A DNA stretch of 64,000 bases from CADEED01 sp035502995 (GCA_035502995.1 DATJTW010000076.1:1-64000), one strand, 5' to 3'. Shown: positions 26,290-35,219, counted from the stretch's first letter. Program-made: numbers and translations. The notes: generated by a model from the letters alone, not told the origin.

Positions 26290-27168
26290 CCGCCGGTTGA
26301 AGCCGCCGCCGGTGATCTCGCCATCCCCGACCGGCGCGCTCTTGCGCTTCGGCTCGTCCTTCGACGGCTCCGGCGGCACGCGGAACAGCCTGGCGTCCGG
26401 CTCCTGGCGCTTGATGTCGCGCAGCTTGTAGCGCGTCTCGCCGGTGCGCGGATCGGAGTAGGTAGCCTCCACCACGACCTGCAGATCCTGCCCGTACCAC
26501 TGCTCGGCGGACATCTTGATCGGCTGCTCGTTGCCGATGGCGCCGGCCGGGATCGTCGACTCGATGCGGCTGCCCGACACCTTCTCGCCGTCGAGCTCGC
26601 GCTCGCCTAGGTTCGTCGGTCGCGTGACGTTCGGCGGCGGCGGCGCGCGTTCGCCGGCCGGACTGCCGCCCGCGCGGCACGGCCGGATGGGCACGGTCAC
26701 CGCCTGCGTCGCGTTCGACTGCAGCAACGTGCGCGTGCCGGTGGACGGATCGTCGATGACCGTCACCGTCGAATTCACCTCGACCGGCAGCGGCCCGCCG
26801 ATCGACGACAGCGAATATTCCGAGCGCGTGCGGCCATCGCTGTCGCGCCACAGGCGCACGCGGTTCTGCCGCACGATGCGGTTGCCGTCCGGCAGCGTCG
26901 TGACGATCTCGGTGGTGCCGAGCGCCGAGTACGGCGCGCCGGTCACGACGCGCACGTCGTTGGTCGCGCGTTGCGCGACGGACTCGGGCGCGGGGCAGGG
27001 CGGCACCGCGCCGGCGGCGGCACCCGTGCCGCCCGCCGCACCCGGAACGCCGTCCGCCTCGGCGAACGCCGGCGCGATACCCGACGCGGCCACCGCCACC
27101 GCGATGGCAACGGCCCTGGCGATGTCTCCCCGCAGCGCGCGGCGACTACGGAGTCTGCGTGACGACAT
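26287..27168 (-). CDS. Exported protein of unknown function in the ECF sigma operon
   Basis: This 293-residue protein has a signal peptide (about 1-36, ...SGIAPAFA). The mature part is a beta-rich domain with repeated polar strands (TEIVTTLPDGNRIVRQNRV, TRSEYSLSSIGG, VVEATYSDPRTGETRYKL) and a Lys/Glu-rich end. It has two Cys (CPAP and PCRAG). I do not recognise the family; the pattern resembles small periplasmic proteins with a short duplicated strand motif. It overlaps the upstream membrane-protein gene by 23 bases and so belongs to the sigma-factor operon, probably as an effector or sensor of envelope stress. Its TAA lies in repeat B. Confidence 0.7.
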   Translation of the reverse strand: MSSRRLRSRRALRGDIARAVAIAVAVAASGIAPAFAEADGVPGAAGGTGAAAGAVPPCPAPESVAQRATNDVRVVTGAPYSALGTTEIVTTLPDGNRIVRQNRVRLWRDSDGRTRSEYSLSSIGGPLPVEVNSTVTVIDDPSTGTRTLLQSNATQAVTVPIRPCRAGGSPAGERAPPPPNVTRPTNLGERELDGEKVSGSRIESTIPAGAIGNEQPIKMSAEQWYGQDLQVVVEATYSDPRTGETRYKLRDIKRQEPDARLFRVPPEPSKDEPKRKSAPVGDGEITGGGFNRR

Positions 27169-27757
27169 GCGTTTCCTCCGCGGCCGGGACGATGTTCTGG
27201 ATGCGCACCGTGCCGTCGTTCGACACGACGATGTCGACCCAGTAACGCGTGCCCGCCGCCTGCGAGCGTCCGTCGACCGCGACCAGCGTGCCGTGCGACG
27301 AGAACTGCGCCGGGATCTTCAGCGCGACGGAATCCGTCGGCCACATCGAAAAATCCGCCGGCGGCCACGCAGGTTCGCGCGAGCTCACCGCCAGCGGCGG
27401 CGCCGTCGCGCGCTCCAGCCGGGCGCCGAGCCACACGCCGATACCCGCCGTCAGGCCGGCGAGCCCGGCCGCCAGTGCCCAGGTCGGCACGCGCGCCCGG
27501 CGCGAGCCGGGTGCGCCGCGCGCCATCTCGACACCGCGTGCCATCCCGGCACCGCGCGACATCCCGCCAGGACGCGACATCTCCGCGTCGCGCGGTCCTT
27601 CGGCATGTCGCCGGCGACGCGGCACCCCTTTTTCAACCGGCGCTGCGACCAATCGCTCGACTCGCGCATCCAGATCCCGGCTGGGCACGCAGCGCGCGAG
27701 ATCGCGCGCGTACGCGCCGGTCAGCTCCGTCAACTGCGGCGACAGTTCCTCGCTCAT
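27146..27757 (-). CDS. Single-pass membrane protein, probable anti-sigma factor
   Basis: This 203-residue protein has a cytoplasmic N-terminus (MSEELSPQLTELTGAYARDL) followed by a region rich in Arg, Met and Gly. One membrane helix lies at about 112-132 (TWALAAGLAGLTAGIGVWLG) and a periplasmic C-terminal domain follows. Its ATG overlaps the sigma factor's stop (ATGA), so the two are translationally coupled. A single-pass membrane protein directly after an ECF sigma gene is usually its anti-sigma factor. No HxxxCxxC zinc motif is visible, so that role is inferred from position and topology. Confidence 0.7.
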   Translation of the reverse strand: MSEELSPQLTELTGAYARDLARCVPSRDLDARVERLVAAPVEKGVPRRRRHAEGPRDAEMSRPGGMSRGAGMARGVEMARGAPGSRRARVPTWALAAGLAGLTAGIGVWLGARLERATAPPLAVSSREPAWPPADFSMWPTDSVALKIPAQFSSHGTLVAVDGRSQAAGTRYWVDIVVSNDGTVRIQNIVPAAEETHVVTQTP

Positions 27758-28350
27758 GTGAGGCCTCGCTGTGCCAGCGGCAGGTCCGGTTGGAGATCGA
27801 CGACTTCGAGGGAGACGAGACGGATGGTCAACAAGGCGCGCGCCCGATGCAGACGCGAACGCACGGTGCCCACCGGGCAATCGAGTATCGACGCGACGGC
27901 GGCATACGGCAGCTCCTCGAGATCGCACAACGCGATGACCTCGCGATGCGGCAGCGGCAGCTCGAGCATGGCGCGGCGGAACGCGGCCGTGAGCTCGCTG
28001 CGCGCGATCTCGTCGACGGAATCGTCGGGCGATGCACCGCGTGACTCGCCGGCGTCGTCGAGCGCGACGAAGCGCTTCTGCTGGCGGAAATGATGGCTGA
28101 TCCGGTGCCGCAGCACGCCGCACAGATAGGCGAACACCGAGCCCTGCGCCGGATCGAAGTTCGCGGGCTCGCGCATGAGCTCGACGAACGTGTCGTGGAC
28201 CATGTCCTCGGCGGATTGCCGCGAGCGGCACATCGCGGCGGAGAAGCGCAGCAGCGCGCGCCCGTGTTTCTCGTACAGCGGCCGCAGTGCGGTGCCGTCG
28301 CCGGCGACCAGTTGCGCCACGTAGTCAGCGTCGTCGTTGATCAGGGTCAT
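27754..28350 (-). CDS. ECF-type RNA polymerase sigma factor
   Basis: This 198-residue protein starts at MTLINDDADY, which fits the family length. Region 2 has QSAEDMVHDTFVELMR and AYLCGVLRHRISHHFR. Region 4 has LPLPHREVIALCDLEELPY and CPVGTVRSRLHRARALL, the helix-turn-helix that reads the -35 element. It directs transcription of its own operon and probably an envelope-stress regulon. A matching GGAACTT promoter lies 38-65 bases upstream, suggesting autoregulation. The membrane protein gene that follows overlaps by 4 bases. Confidence 0.93.
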   Translation of the reverse strand: MTLINDDADYVAQLVAGDGTALRPLYEKHGRALLRFSAAMCRSRQSAEDMVHDTFVELMREPANFDPAQGSVFAYLCGVLRHRISHHFRQQKRFVALDDAGESRGASPDDSVDEIARSELTAAFRRAMLELPLPHREVIALCDLEELPYAAVASILDCPVGTVRSRLHRARALLTIRLVSLEVVDLQPDLPLAQRGLT

Positions 28351-28387
28351 GTGAGGGGCGCCCGGCCGCGTTCTGACTGCGTCGAAG

Positions 28388-28415
28388 TTTGGACGCGGTC
28401 GCCATGAAAAGTTCC
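28388..28415 (-). promoter_or_regulatory. Candidate ECF-type promoter of the sigma operon
   Basis: On the - strand GGAACTT (28415-28409) is followed after about 15 bases by TCCAAA (28393-28388). This resembles the GGAACTT-N16-TCTRA pattern of sigma-E-like promoters, and the sigma gene starts 38 bases downstream. It suggests positive autoregulation. Confidence 0.5.
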
Positions 28416-28453
28416 GCCGCATGTGTGTCAGGTCCGGCAAGAAGCCGACACAC

Positions 28454-29176
28454 TCAGCCACGTTCGACGAGCACGCCGATGACATAACCCTCACCGTGTA
28501 CGGTCTTGATGATGCGCGGTCCGCGCGCGTCGTCGCCGAGGATCTGGCGCAGCCGCGAGATGCGCACGTCGATGCTTCGATCGAAGGGATCGGCGTCGCG
28601 CCCGCGCGCGAGCTCGATCAGCCGGCCGCGCGAGACGACGCGGTTGCCGTGCGCGAGCAGCGACGCGAGCACGCGGTACTCCGAGCTGCGCAGCGCGGTG
28701 GTCTTTCCCTGCGGGTCGCTGAGCTCGCGGGCGACGATGTCGAGCTGCCAGCCGCCAAAACGATAGAGCCGGTTGCGCGGCGTCCCCGGCTCGCGCGCAC
28801 CGCCGCCGGCGCGGCGCAGGATGTTGCGGATGCGCGCGACCATTTCCCTGAAATTCAAGGGTTTCACGAGAAAGTCGTCCGCGCCCATCTCGAGGCCGAC
28901 GATGCGGTCGACGTCGTCCGCGCGGCGTGTCGTGATGACGACGGGCACGTCGCTGGTCGCCAGCAGAGACCGGCACACACGCAGCCCGTCGTCGTCGCCA
29001 TTGAGGTCGAGCACGATCAGGTCGATGCGCGTGCGTTCGAGCGCGCGCTGCAGGCCGAGGCCGGTGCTCGCGGTGGTGACTCGATAGGCGTGACGCTCGA
29101 GATGGCCGGCGAGCGCGGCGCGGCTGTCGCGGTCCTCGTCGACGATCAACACGTGTTTGGGCAGCGAATCGATCAT
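28454..29176 (-). CDS. OmpR/PhoB-family response regulator
   Basis: This 240-residue protein starts at MIDSLPKHVLIVDEDRD, which fits the family. The receiver domain (about 8-120) has the acidic DED pocket, the phospho-acceptor Asp in LIVLDLNGDDDG and the Lys in FLVKPLN. The winged-helix domain (about 140-235) has ALRSSEYRVLASLLAHGN, DVRISRLRQILGDD and VHGEGYVIG. No histidine kinase gene is adjacent. Its start faces bamA at 29310, so they may share a regulatory region of 133 bases. Confidence 0.93.
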   Translation of the reverse strand: MIDSLPKHVLIVDEDRDSRAALAGHLERHAYRVTTASTGLGLQRALERTRIDLIVLDLNGDDDGLRVCRSLLATSDVPVVITTRRADDVDRIVGLEMGADDFLVKPLNFREMVARIRNILRRAGGGAREPGTPRNRLYRFGGWQLDIVARELSDPQGKTTALRSSEYRVLASLLAHGNRVVSRGRLIELARGRDADPFDRSIDVRISRLRQILGDDARGPRIIKTVHGEGYVIGVLVERG

Positions 29177-29309
29177 GGGTGCGGGCGTATTGCCACGAGC
29201 GCGACGAAAGGTTCCATCGTTGCAGCGCGCGAACATCCGGTAACAATTCTTGACAATTTCGCATCGAGTCGGCGGAAACCCGGCGCGCGGATTCGTGTCA
29301 CATGCCGGG

Positions 29310-31691
29310 ATGCAAAGAACAGGTCTCGTCCTCCTCGCGGCGTTGCTGCTCTCCACGGTAGTTAGAGCGGACTTCACCGTCACCGACATCCGCGTCGAGG
29401 GATTGCAACGCATCCCCGAGGGCACGGTCTTCAACATCCTGCCGGTCAACATCGGCGACGTCCTGACGACGCAGCGCATCCGCGAGTCGCTGCGCGCCGT
29501 GCATGCCAGCGGCTTCTTCCGCGACGTGGAGCTGCGCCGCGAGGATCCCGGCGTGCTGGTGGTCGTGGTGCAGGAATACCCGTCGATCCGCGGCTTCGAG
29601 ATCATGGGCAACAAGGACATCAAGAAGGAAGACCTCGAGAAGTCGCTGCGCAACGTCGGCCTCGCCAGCGGCAAGCTGCTGAACCGCTCGACGCTCGAGG
29701 ACGTGCGCCAGTTCCTGATCGAGCAGTACTTCACGCGCGGGCGCTACGACGTACGGGTGAACACGGACGTCGACGACGTCGGCGCGAACCTCGTGGACGT
29801 GAAGATCACCATCGCCGAGGGCAAACGCGCCCGGATCCGGCAGATCAGCCTGGTCGGCAACGAACACTTCACGGACCAGCAGGTGCTCGGCGGCAACGAG
29901 CTGAAGCCGACGAACCTCCTGTCCTTCTACAAGCAGGACGACAAGTACTCGCGCGAATCGCTGAACGGCGATCTCGAGAAGATCCGCTCCTGGTACATGG
30001 ACCGCGGCTACGCGAACTTCGAGATCACCTCGACGCAGGTGGCGCTCGCGCCGGAGAAGGACGACCTCTTCATCACCGTGAACGTGTTCGAAGGGCAGAC
30101 CTTCAAGATGGGCGCGGTGAAGCTGGCCGGGCGCTTCGTGGTGCCCGAGTCCTCGCTGCGCCATTACGTGTTCATCAAGGCCGGTGACACGTATTCGCAG
30201 CACCTCATCACCGCCAGCGAGGAGGCGATGCGCAACCGCCTCGGCGAGGAAGGCTTCGCCTTCGCCGACGTGCACGCCGTGCCCATCGTCGACAAGGACG
30301 GCAACATCGGCCTGACGTTCCAGGTCGAGCCGAACGCGCGCACGTACGTGCGCCGCGTGAATTTCAACGGCGTGCAGAAGACGAACGACGACGTGCTGCG
30401 CCGCGAGTTCCGCCAGCTCGAAGGTTCGGTGCTGTCGAACGCCGCGGTGAAGCGCTCCGAGGAACGGCTGCAGCGGCTGCCGTACATCAAGAGCGTGAAG
30501 ACGGAGACGAAACCGGTGGCGGGGACGCCGGACCTCGTCGACGTCGAGGTGCAGGTCGAGGAGGGCCCGTCATCGACGCTGGGCGGCGGCATCGGCTACT
30601 CCGAGCGCCAGTCGTTCATGTTGTCGGGCAACTTCGTCGACGCGAACCTGCTCGGTACCGGCGACCGCCTCGCGATCGAGCTGAACGGCGGCAAGTACAG
30701 CAAGACGTATTCGGTCGCGCACACCAATCCGTACTTCACGGTCGACGGCCTGTCGCTGTCGTTGAACGGCGGCTACCAGCAGCAGGAGCGCCTCACCGCC
30801 TCGTACTCGCAGTTCACGACCGAGACGTATTCGACCGGCTTCTCGCTGGGCTATCCACTGACCGAGAACCAGGGCGTGAACTTCGGCCTGAGCTTCAGCC
30901 ACCAGGACCTGGCGACCGTGTTCTCGAGCAGCACGCAGCTGCGCGACTGGGTGCGCCACAACGGCGACGACTACTTCCGCCGCGTCGGCAGCGATCCGAT
31001 CCTCGGCACGATCCTCGACGTCGCCGAGATCGGCCTGGGCTGGGGCTACGACAGCCGCGACCGCTCGCTGTTTCCGACGAAGGGCGGCTCGCATCGGCTC
31101 AGCGTCTCGGTGACGCCGCCGGGCGGTTCGGTGAGCTACGCGATCGCCAATTTCCGCTCGCAGCAGTTCTTCCGCATCCCGCTGCCGCTGATCGACAAGA
31201 TGCCGTTCATGCTGTCGACCAACATCGGCTACGGCACGGCGTTCGGCGACACCACCGGCATCCCGCCGAACCGCCACGTGTTCACCGGCGGCAGTGAGTC
31301 CGTGCGCGGCTTCAAGGACGGCACGCTCGGCCCGCGCGACTCGCTGGGCAATCCGTTCGGCGGCGACGCCGGCTTCTCGACGCAGCTCGAAGCCATCATC
31401 CCGCTGACCGGCAAGTTCGCGAGCAGCGGCCGCGTCAGCCTGTTCGTCGACGCCGGCCAGTCCTACTACCTGGGCGACACGCAGTTCCGCAATAGGCGCG
31501 GCGACCGCACCAGCTACGGCTTCGATCTCGGCGATGCGCGCGTGTCCACCGGCGTCGCCGTGCAGTGGCTGTCGCCGATGGGACTGTTCCGCTTCAGCTG
31601 GGCGAAACCCCTCAAGTACCAGAGCGAGACGCGCCGCGAATTCGGCGACGAGCTCGAAACCTTCCAGTTCTCGGTTGGCCAGGCGTTCTAG
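29310..31691 (+). CDS. bamA: Outer-membrane protein assembly factor BamA (probable second copy)
   Basis: This 793-residue protein starts at MQRTGLVLLAALLLS, which gives a proper signal peptide; the frame stays open upstream but that extension is unlikely. Five POTRA domains (about 22-420: ITDIRVEGLQRI-type starts, VNFNGVQKTNDDVLRREF) precede a 16-strand barrel with the loop-6 motif VRGF (SVRGFKDGTLGPRDSLG) and a terminal Phe (FQFSVGQAF). It inserts barrel proteins in the outer membrane. The usual neighbours (rseP upstream, skp and lpxD downstream) are absent, so it may be a paralogue. Confidence 0.9.
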   Translation: MQRTGLVLLAALLLSTVVRADFTVTDIRVEGLQRIPEGTVFNILPVNIGDVLTTQRIRESLRAVHASGFFRDVELRREDPGVLVVVVQEYPSIRGFEIMGNKDIKKEDLEKSLRNVGLASGKLLNRSTLEDVRQFLIEQYFTRGRYDVRVNTDVDDVGANLVDVKITIAEGKRARIRQISLVGNEHFTDQQVLGGNELKPTNLLSFYKQDDKYSRESLNGDLEKIRSWYMDRGYANFEITSTQVALAPEKDDLFITVNVFEGQTFKMGAVKLAGRFVVPESSLRHYVFIKAGDTYSQHLITASEEAMRNRLGEEGFAFADVHAVPIVDKDGNIGLTFQVEPNARTYVRRVNFNGVQKTNDDVLRREFRQLEGSVLSNAAVKRSEERLQRLPYIKSVKTETKPVAGTPDLVDVEVQVEEGPSSTLGGGIGYSERQSFMLSGNFVDANLLGTGDRLAIELNGGKYSKTYSVAHTNPYFTVDGLSLSLNGGYQQQERLTASYSQFTTETYSTGFSLGYPLTENQGVNFGLSFSHQDLATVFSSSTQLRDWVRHNGDDYFRRVGSDPILGTILDVAEIGLGWGYDSRDRSLFPTKGGSHRLSVSVTPPGGSVSYAIANFRSQQFFRIPLPLIDKMPFMLSTNIGYGTAFGDTTGIPPNRHVFTGGSESVRGFKDGTLGPRDSLGNPFGGDAGFSTQLEAIIPLTGKFASSGRVSLFVDAGQSYYLGDTQFRNRRGDRTSYGFDLGDARVSTGVAVQWLSPMGLFRFSWAKPLKYQSETRREFGDELETFQFSVGQAF

Positions 31692-31710
31692 CCACTTTCA
31701 CGGAGTCATC

Positions 31711-33012
31711 ATGTTCAATCGCAATTTCCTGATGCGCGCTGCGCTCGTGGCCGCGGCGCTGGCCCTGGTTTCCTGCGGCGGCGGCGGTGGCGGCGGCGGC
31801 AAGGCGAAGATCCGCCTGCTGAACCTCAGCACCGGCTACACGTCGCTCGACCTCATCACCAACGTCCAGGACGACGATGACGACGACGTCACGCAGTCGT
31901 CGAACGTCGCGCTCGACTCGGTCAGCGAGTACGTCGACCTCGATGCGGACAACTACACCATCAAGCTCAAGCGCACCGGCTCCGGCAGCGTGCTGCGTTC
32001 GTTCACCGGCGAGCAGCTGGTCAACGACACGATCAACACGTACGTCGCGTTCGGCGAGGTCGGCGCGTTCGGCGCGCTGAAGCTCGACGACACGCAGGAC
32101 GACGCGGATGCGGGCGAGACCAAGCTCGCGCTCGCGAACCTGTCGTCGGCGGGCAACCTCGACGTGTACATCACGGGCGCCGACGTCGATCTCGACGACA
32201 CGACGCCGGTGGCCTCGGGCGTCGGCGCCGGCTTCCAGAACATCACCGTCGACAGCGGTTCGTTCCGCCTGCGCGTCACCGCCTCCGGCGACACGTCCGA
32301 CGTACGGCTCGACATCCCGACGTTCACGCTGGCGGACAAGGGCGTCGCCGCGCTGATCTTCACGTCGACGCAGGGCGGCACGCTGGCCAATGCGATCTAT
32401 CTGCCGCAGGAGGGGCAGCCGACCAAGCTGACGAACGCGAAGTCGCGCGTGCGCGCGGCGATCGGCGCCGCGAACGGCGCGAACGCCTCCGTGCAGGTGG
32501 GCGGCGTCACCGTGCTCGCGACGGCGACCGCCGGCGTCATCGGCAGTCGCTACACGTTGCTGGATTCCGGTTCGCAGGCCGTCACGCTGGTCGTCAACGG
32601 CACGCAGGTGACGGTGCCCAACGTGCAGCTCAGCGCCGGCGCCGACTACACGCTGCTGGTGTACAGCACCGCGAACGGCCCGACGACCAGCCTCGTCGTC
32701 GACGACAACCGGCTGCCGACCAGCAGCACGCAGGTCAAGTTGCGCCTGCTGAACGGCATGTCGACGCTGGCCGCACCGATCACGTTGTCGCTGGATTTCT
32801 CGCCGCTGGTCGAGGGCACGTTGCTCGGCGAAGTCTCGGACGAGGTGGAGGTGTCGAGCGGCAGCGACCGCCAACTCGACGTGTCGAACACGTCGACGGC
32901 GGCGGCGATCCTCACGCGCACCGGGCTGTCGCTGCAGCAGAACTCGGTCTATACGTTCTTCATGACCGACAACGGCGCGACGCCGATCGGCGTGTTGCGC
33001 CGGGATCGTTAG
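31711..33012 (+). CDS. DUF4397-type lipoprotein
   Basis: This 433-residue protein starts at MFNRNFLMRAALVAA with CGGAG as ribosome-binding site. A lipoprotein signal ends in LVSC (Cys about residue 24), followed by a Gly-rich spacer. The mature part holds two DUF4397-like repeats starting KIRLLNLSTGY and VKLRLLNGMSTL, with a middle segment beginning RVRAAIGAANG. The run DDDDDD in the first repeat could bind a cation. The function is not known. It follows bamA by 19 bases and is probably co-transcribed. Its TAG interlocks with the stop of the convergent kinase gene (TTAG). Confidence 0.8.
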   Translation: MFNRNFLMRAALVAAALALVSCGGGGGGGGKAKIRLLNLSTGYTSLDLITNVQDDDDDDVTQSSNVALDSVSEYVDLDADNYTIKLKRTGSGSVLRSFTGEQLVNDTINTYVAFGEVGAFGALKLDDTQDDADAGETKLALANLSSAGNLDVYITGADVDLDDTTPVASGVGAGFQNITVDSGSFRLRVTASGDTSDVRLDIPTFTLADKGVAALIFTSTQGGTLANAIYLPQEGQPTKLTNAKSRVRAAIGAANGANASVQVGGVTVLATATAGVIGSRYTLLDSGSQAVTLVVNGTQVTVPNVQLSAGADYTLLVYSTANGPTTSLVVDDNRLPTSSTQVKLRLLNGMSTLAAPITLSLDFSPLVEGTLLGEVSDEVEVSSGSDRQLDVSNTSTAAAILTRTGLSLQQNSVYTFFMTDNGATPIGVLRRDR

Positions 33013-34628
33013 TTGGTCGGGTGGCGCTGCACCTGGGACAGCTCCCGGTGCAGCGCCTCCGGGTCGACCGGTTTCACCAGGTGCTTCACGAAGCCGGCCT
33101 GCCGCGACATCAGCCGGTCTTCGGGGAAACCGTAGCCAGTCAACGCCACCAGCCGGATGTTCGCGCCGGCCGGGTGATTGCGGATGCGGCGCGCGAGCTC
33201 GTAGCCGTCCATGCCGCCGGGCAGGCCGATGTCGATGAACGCGACGTCGAGCGGTCCGGCGACCGTTTCGCGCTCCAGCATCTGCAGCGCGTGTTCGCCG
33301 TCGGGCGCCTCGCAGACGTCGTGGCCGTGCGCCAGCAACACCGCGCGGTACATCTCGCGCGAATCGTGGTTGTCGTCGACCAGCAGGACGCGCCGCGACT
33401 CGAACGAGCGTTTCGCGTCGGCGCCGTTGCCGGCGGTCGACTCGAGGCGCGGCGCCTTCACCGTCGGCAGCCGCACCGTGAACGTGGAGCCGCGGCCGTC
33501 ACCGTCGCTGTGCGCCTCCACCGTGCCGCCGTGCATCTCGGCGAGCCGGCGCACCAGCGTGAGACCGATGCCCAAGCCACCGCGCGAGCGGTCGATGGTG
33601 TGGTGCGCCTGCACGAACAGGTCGAAGATCTTCGGCAACATGTCGGCGGGGATGCCGATGCCCTGGTCCGCGACGCGCACCACGGCGTCGTCGCCCTGGC
33701 GCCCGACGAACACGCTGACGATGCCATCGCCGCGCGTGAACTTCAGCGCGTTCGACACGAGGTTGCCGACGATCTGCTCGATGCGCACCTGGTCGCCCGA
33801 GATCCACACGGGCTCGGAGACGAGATCGACGCGGCCCTGGTTGATCGGGTTGCCGGCGGCGATGACGCTGACCGACGCCTTCACCGCGTCGGCGAGGTTC
33901 ACCGGCGCGCGCTTCAGCACGATCTTGCCGGTGACGGCGCGGCCGACGTCGAGCAGGTCGTCGACCAGCCGCGCCATGTGCGTGACCTGGCGCTTGATGA
34001 TGCCGGTGGCGCGCTGGCCCATCGGGTCGGACTGGTTCAGCAGCGTGAGCGCGTGCACCGCGCCCTGGATCGCGCCGAGCGGATTGCGCAGCTCGTGCGC
34101 GAGCATCGCGAGGAACTCGTCCTTCGAGCGGTTCTCGCGCTGCGCACGCGCCAGCGAGCTGATGTCGGAGAGGATCAGCGTGCGGTGTTCGACGTCGTCG
34201 AGCACGATGCGCGAGAACGTGACCTGGACCTCGGTGCTCTCGTGGCCGTCGACGACCAGGCGCGTCTGGTAGCGGCCCGAGCCGTGGTCGAGCATCGCGC
34301 GCACGATCTCGCCCTCCGCGGCGGGTAGATAGCGGCCGATCGACGTGCCGAACGCCTGTTCGAGCGGCACGCGCACGAGATCGGCGAAGCGCTGGTTGCA
34401 GTAGACGATGTCGCCGGTCACCGAGAGCGTGGCCGCGCCTTCCTGCATGCGCTCGACCAGCGCGCGGTAAGGCGCGTCGGCGCTGCGCAGCGTGAACACG
34501 CGGCGCTCGCCTTTCTCGTCGGCCAGCAGCAGCGCGTCGATCTCGCCGGAGTAGATGGCGTGCAGGTTGCCTTCGGCTTCGGCCAGGCGCGCGCGCAGTT
34601 CGTCGATGTCGAGATCGTCAGGGCTCAA
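33009..34628 (-). CDS. Hybrid histidine kinase of the kai-like operon
   Basis: This 539-residue protein probably starts at TTG (34628). It has a helical N-terminus, a PAS domain (about 52-160, TGDIVYCNQRFADLVRVP), HisKA with the phosphorylated His178 (AMLAHELRNPLGAIQG), an HATPase domain with DQGIGIPADM and GLGIGLTLVR, and a C-terminal receiver with phospho-acceptor Asp466 (FIDIGLPGG). It has no membrane segment, so it is a soluble sensor. It starts inside the second kaiB-like gene. In cyanobacteria the kinases SasA and CikA read the KaiC/KaiB state; a similar output role here is inference. Confidence 0.9.
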   Translation of the reverse strand: MSPDDLDIDELRARLAEAEGNLHAIYSGEIDALLLADEKGERRVFTLRSADAPYRALVERMQEGAATLSVTGDIVYCNQRFADLVRVPLEQAFGTSIGRYLPAAEGEIVRAMLDHGSGRYQTRLVVDGHESTEVQVTFSRIVLDDVEHRTLILSDISSLARAQRENRSKDEFLAMLAHELRNPLGAIQGAVHALTLLNQSDPMGQRATGIIKRQVTHMARLVDDLLDVGRAVTGKIVLKRAPVNLADAVKASVSVIAAGNPINQGRVDLVSEPVWISGDQVRIEQIVGNLVSNALKFTRGDGIVSVFVGRQGDDAVVRVADQGIGIPADMLPKIFDLFVQAHHTIDRSRGGLGIGLTLVRRLAEMHGGTVEAHSDGDGRGSTFTVRLPTVKAPRLESTAGNGADAKRSFESRRVLLVDDNHDSREMYRAVLLAHGHDVCEAPDGEHALQMLERETVAGPLDVAFIDIGLPGGMDGYELARRIRNHPAGANIRLVALTGYGFPEDRLMSRQAGFVKHLVKPVDPEALHRELSQVQRHPTN

Positions 34629-34923
34629 AGGCCACCTGTACTTCGGGCGGGATGCCGAGACCGTTCAGCAGGCGCCGCCGGTCGCTCATGTCGCCCACGA
34701 CCAGTCGTTGCGGCGCGGGCTGGCACTTCACCAGCGTGGGGATCGCGATGATCTGGTCCGCGCTGATCCGGCTCGGCTGTTGATAGACGTCGATGATGTC
34801 CAGCTCGTAGCGGCCGACCAGGTACTGCTCGCAGATCTCGCGCACGGCCGAGATCGCCCGCGTGGACCGGGGCGTCAGACCCGTCACGTACAGGCGCAGC
34901 ACGTATTTTTCGGGGTCGGTCAC
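34618..34923 (-). CDS. KaiB-like protein 2 (divergent)
   Basis: This 101-residue thioredoxin-like KaiB-domain protein starts at GTG, overlapping the previous stop (GTGA). Conserved parts are YVLRLYVTGLTPRSTRA, YELDIIDVYQQP, IIAIPTLVK and VVGDMSDRRRLLNGL. Compared with its neighbour it departs from the KaiB consensus: GDMSDRRRLLNGL replaces GDLSN-x-E-x-VLxGLDL. It may bind a different face or partner, such as the kinase, though this is inference. It lies between the canonical-looking kaiB and the kinase gene, overlapping both. Confidence 0.88.
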   Translation of the reverse strand: MTDPEKYVLRLYVTGLTPRSTRAISAVREICEQYLVGRYELDIIDVYQQPSRISADQIIAIPTLVKCQPAPQRLVVGDMSDRRRLLNGLGIPPEVQVAFEP

Positions 34924-35219
34924 GCACTGGCTCGGCGCGGGCGCAAATCCAGGCCCACGAGCACACGTTCGGTGTTGGACAGGTCGCCGATGATCTTCTT
35001 GATCGGCGTGGGTAGTTTGCGCACGAGCGTCGGCAACGCGAGGATCTGGTCGCCGCGACCCAGCGCGGGGTTTTCGACCAGGTCGATCACCTCGATGCTG
35101 TAGCGGCCGGCGAGATGTTCCTCGCAGATCTTGCGCAGGTTGGCGAACGCGCGCCCGGCCTTCGGCGTCTGGCCGGCGACGTACAGCCGCAAATCCCACT
35201 TGTCAGTGGCGGGACTCAT
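34920..35219 (-). CDS. kaiB: KaiB-like protein 1
   Basis: This 99-residue protein keeps the KaiB signature: LRLYVAGQTPKAGRAFANL, YSIEVIDLVENPALG, ILALPTLVRKLP and KIIGDLSNTERVLVGLDL. In cyanobacteria KaiB switches fold and binds KaiC's first ring at night phase. The gene's ATG overlaps the kaiC stop (ATGA) and its stop overlaps the next start (GTGA). No kaiA gene is nearby, as expected outside cyanobacteria. Confidence 0.92.
   Translation of the reverse strand: MSPATDKWDLRLYVAGQTPKAGRAFANLRKICEEHLAGRYSIEVIDLVENPALGRGDQILALPTLVRKLPTPIKKIIGDLSNTERVLVGLDLRPRRASA

Noticed and set aside
29250..29309. Upstream extension of the bamA frame
   Set aside because: Starting at 29310 gives a normal signal peptide; the extension would place 20 polar residues before it.
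29177..29734. N-terminal extension of the response regulator frame
   Set aside because: The receiver domain begins at MIDSLPKHVLIVDED; the extension overlaps bamA on the other strand.
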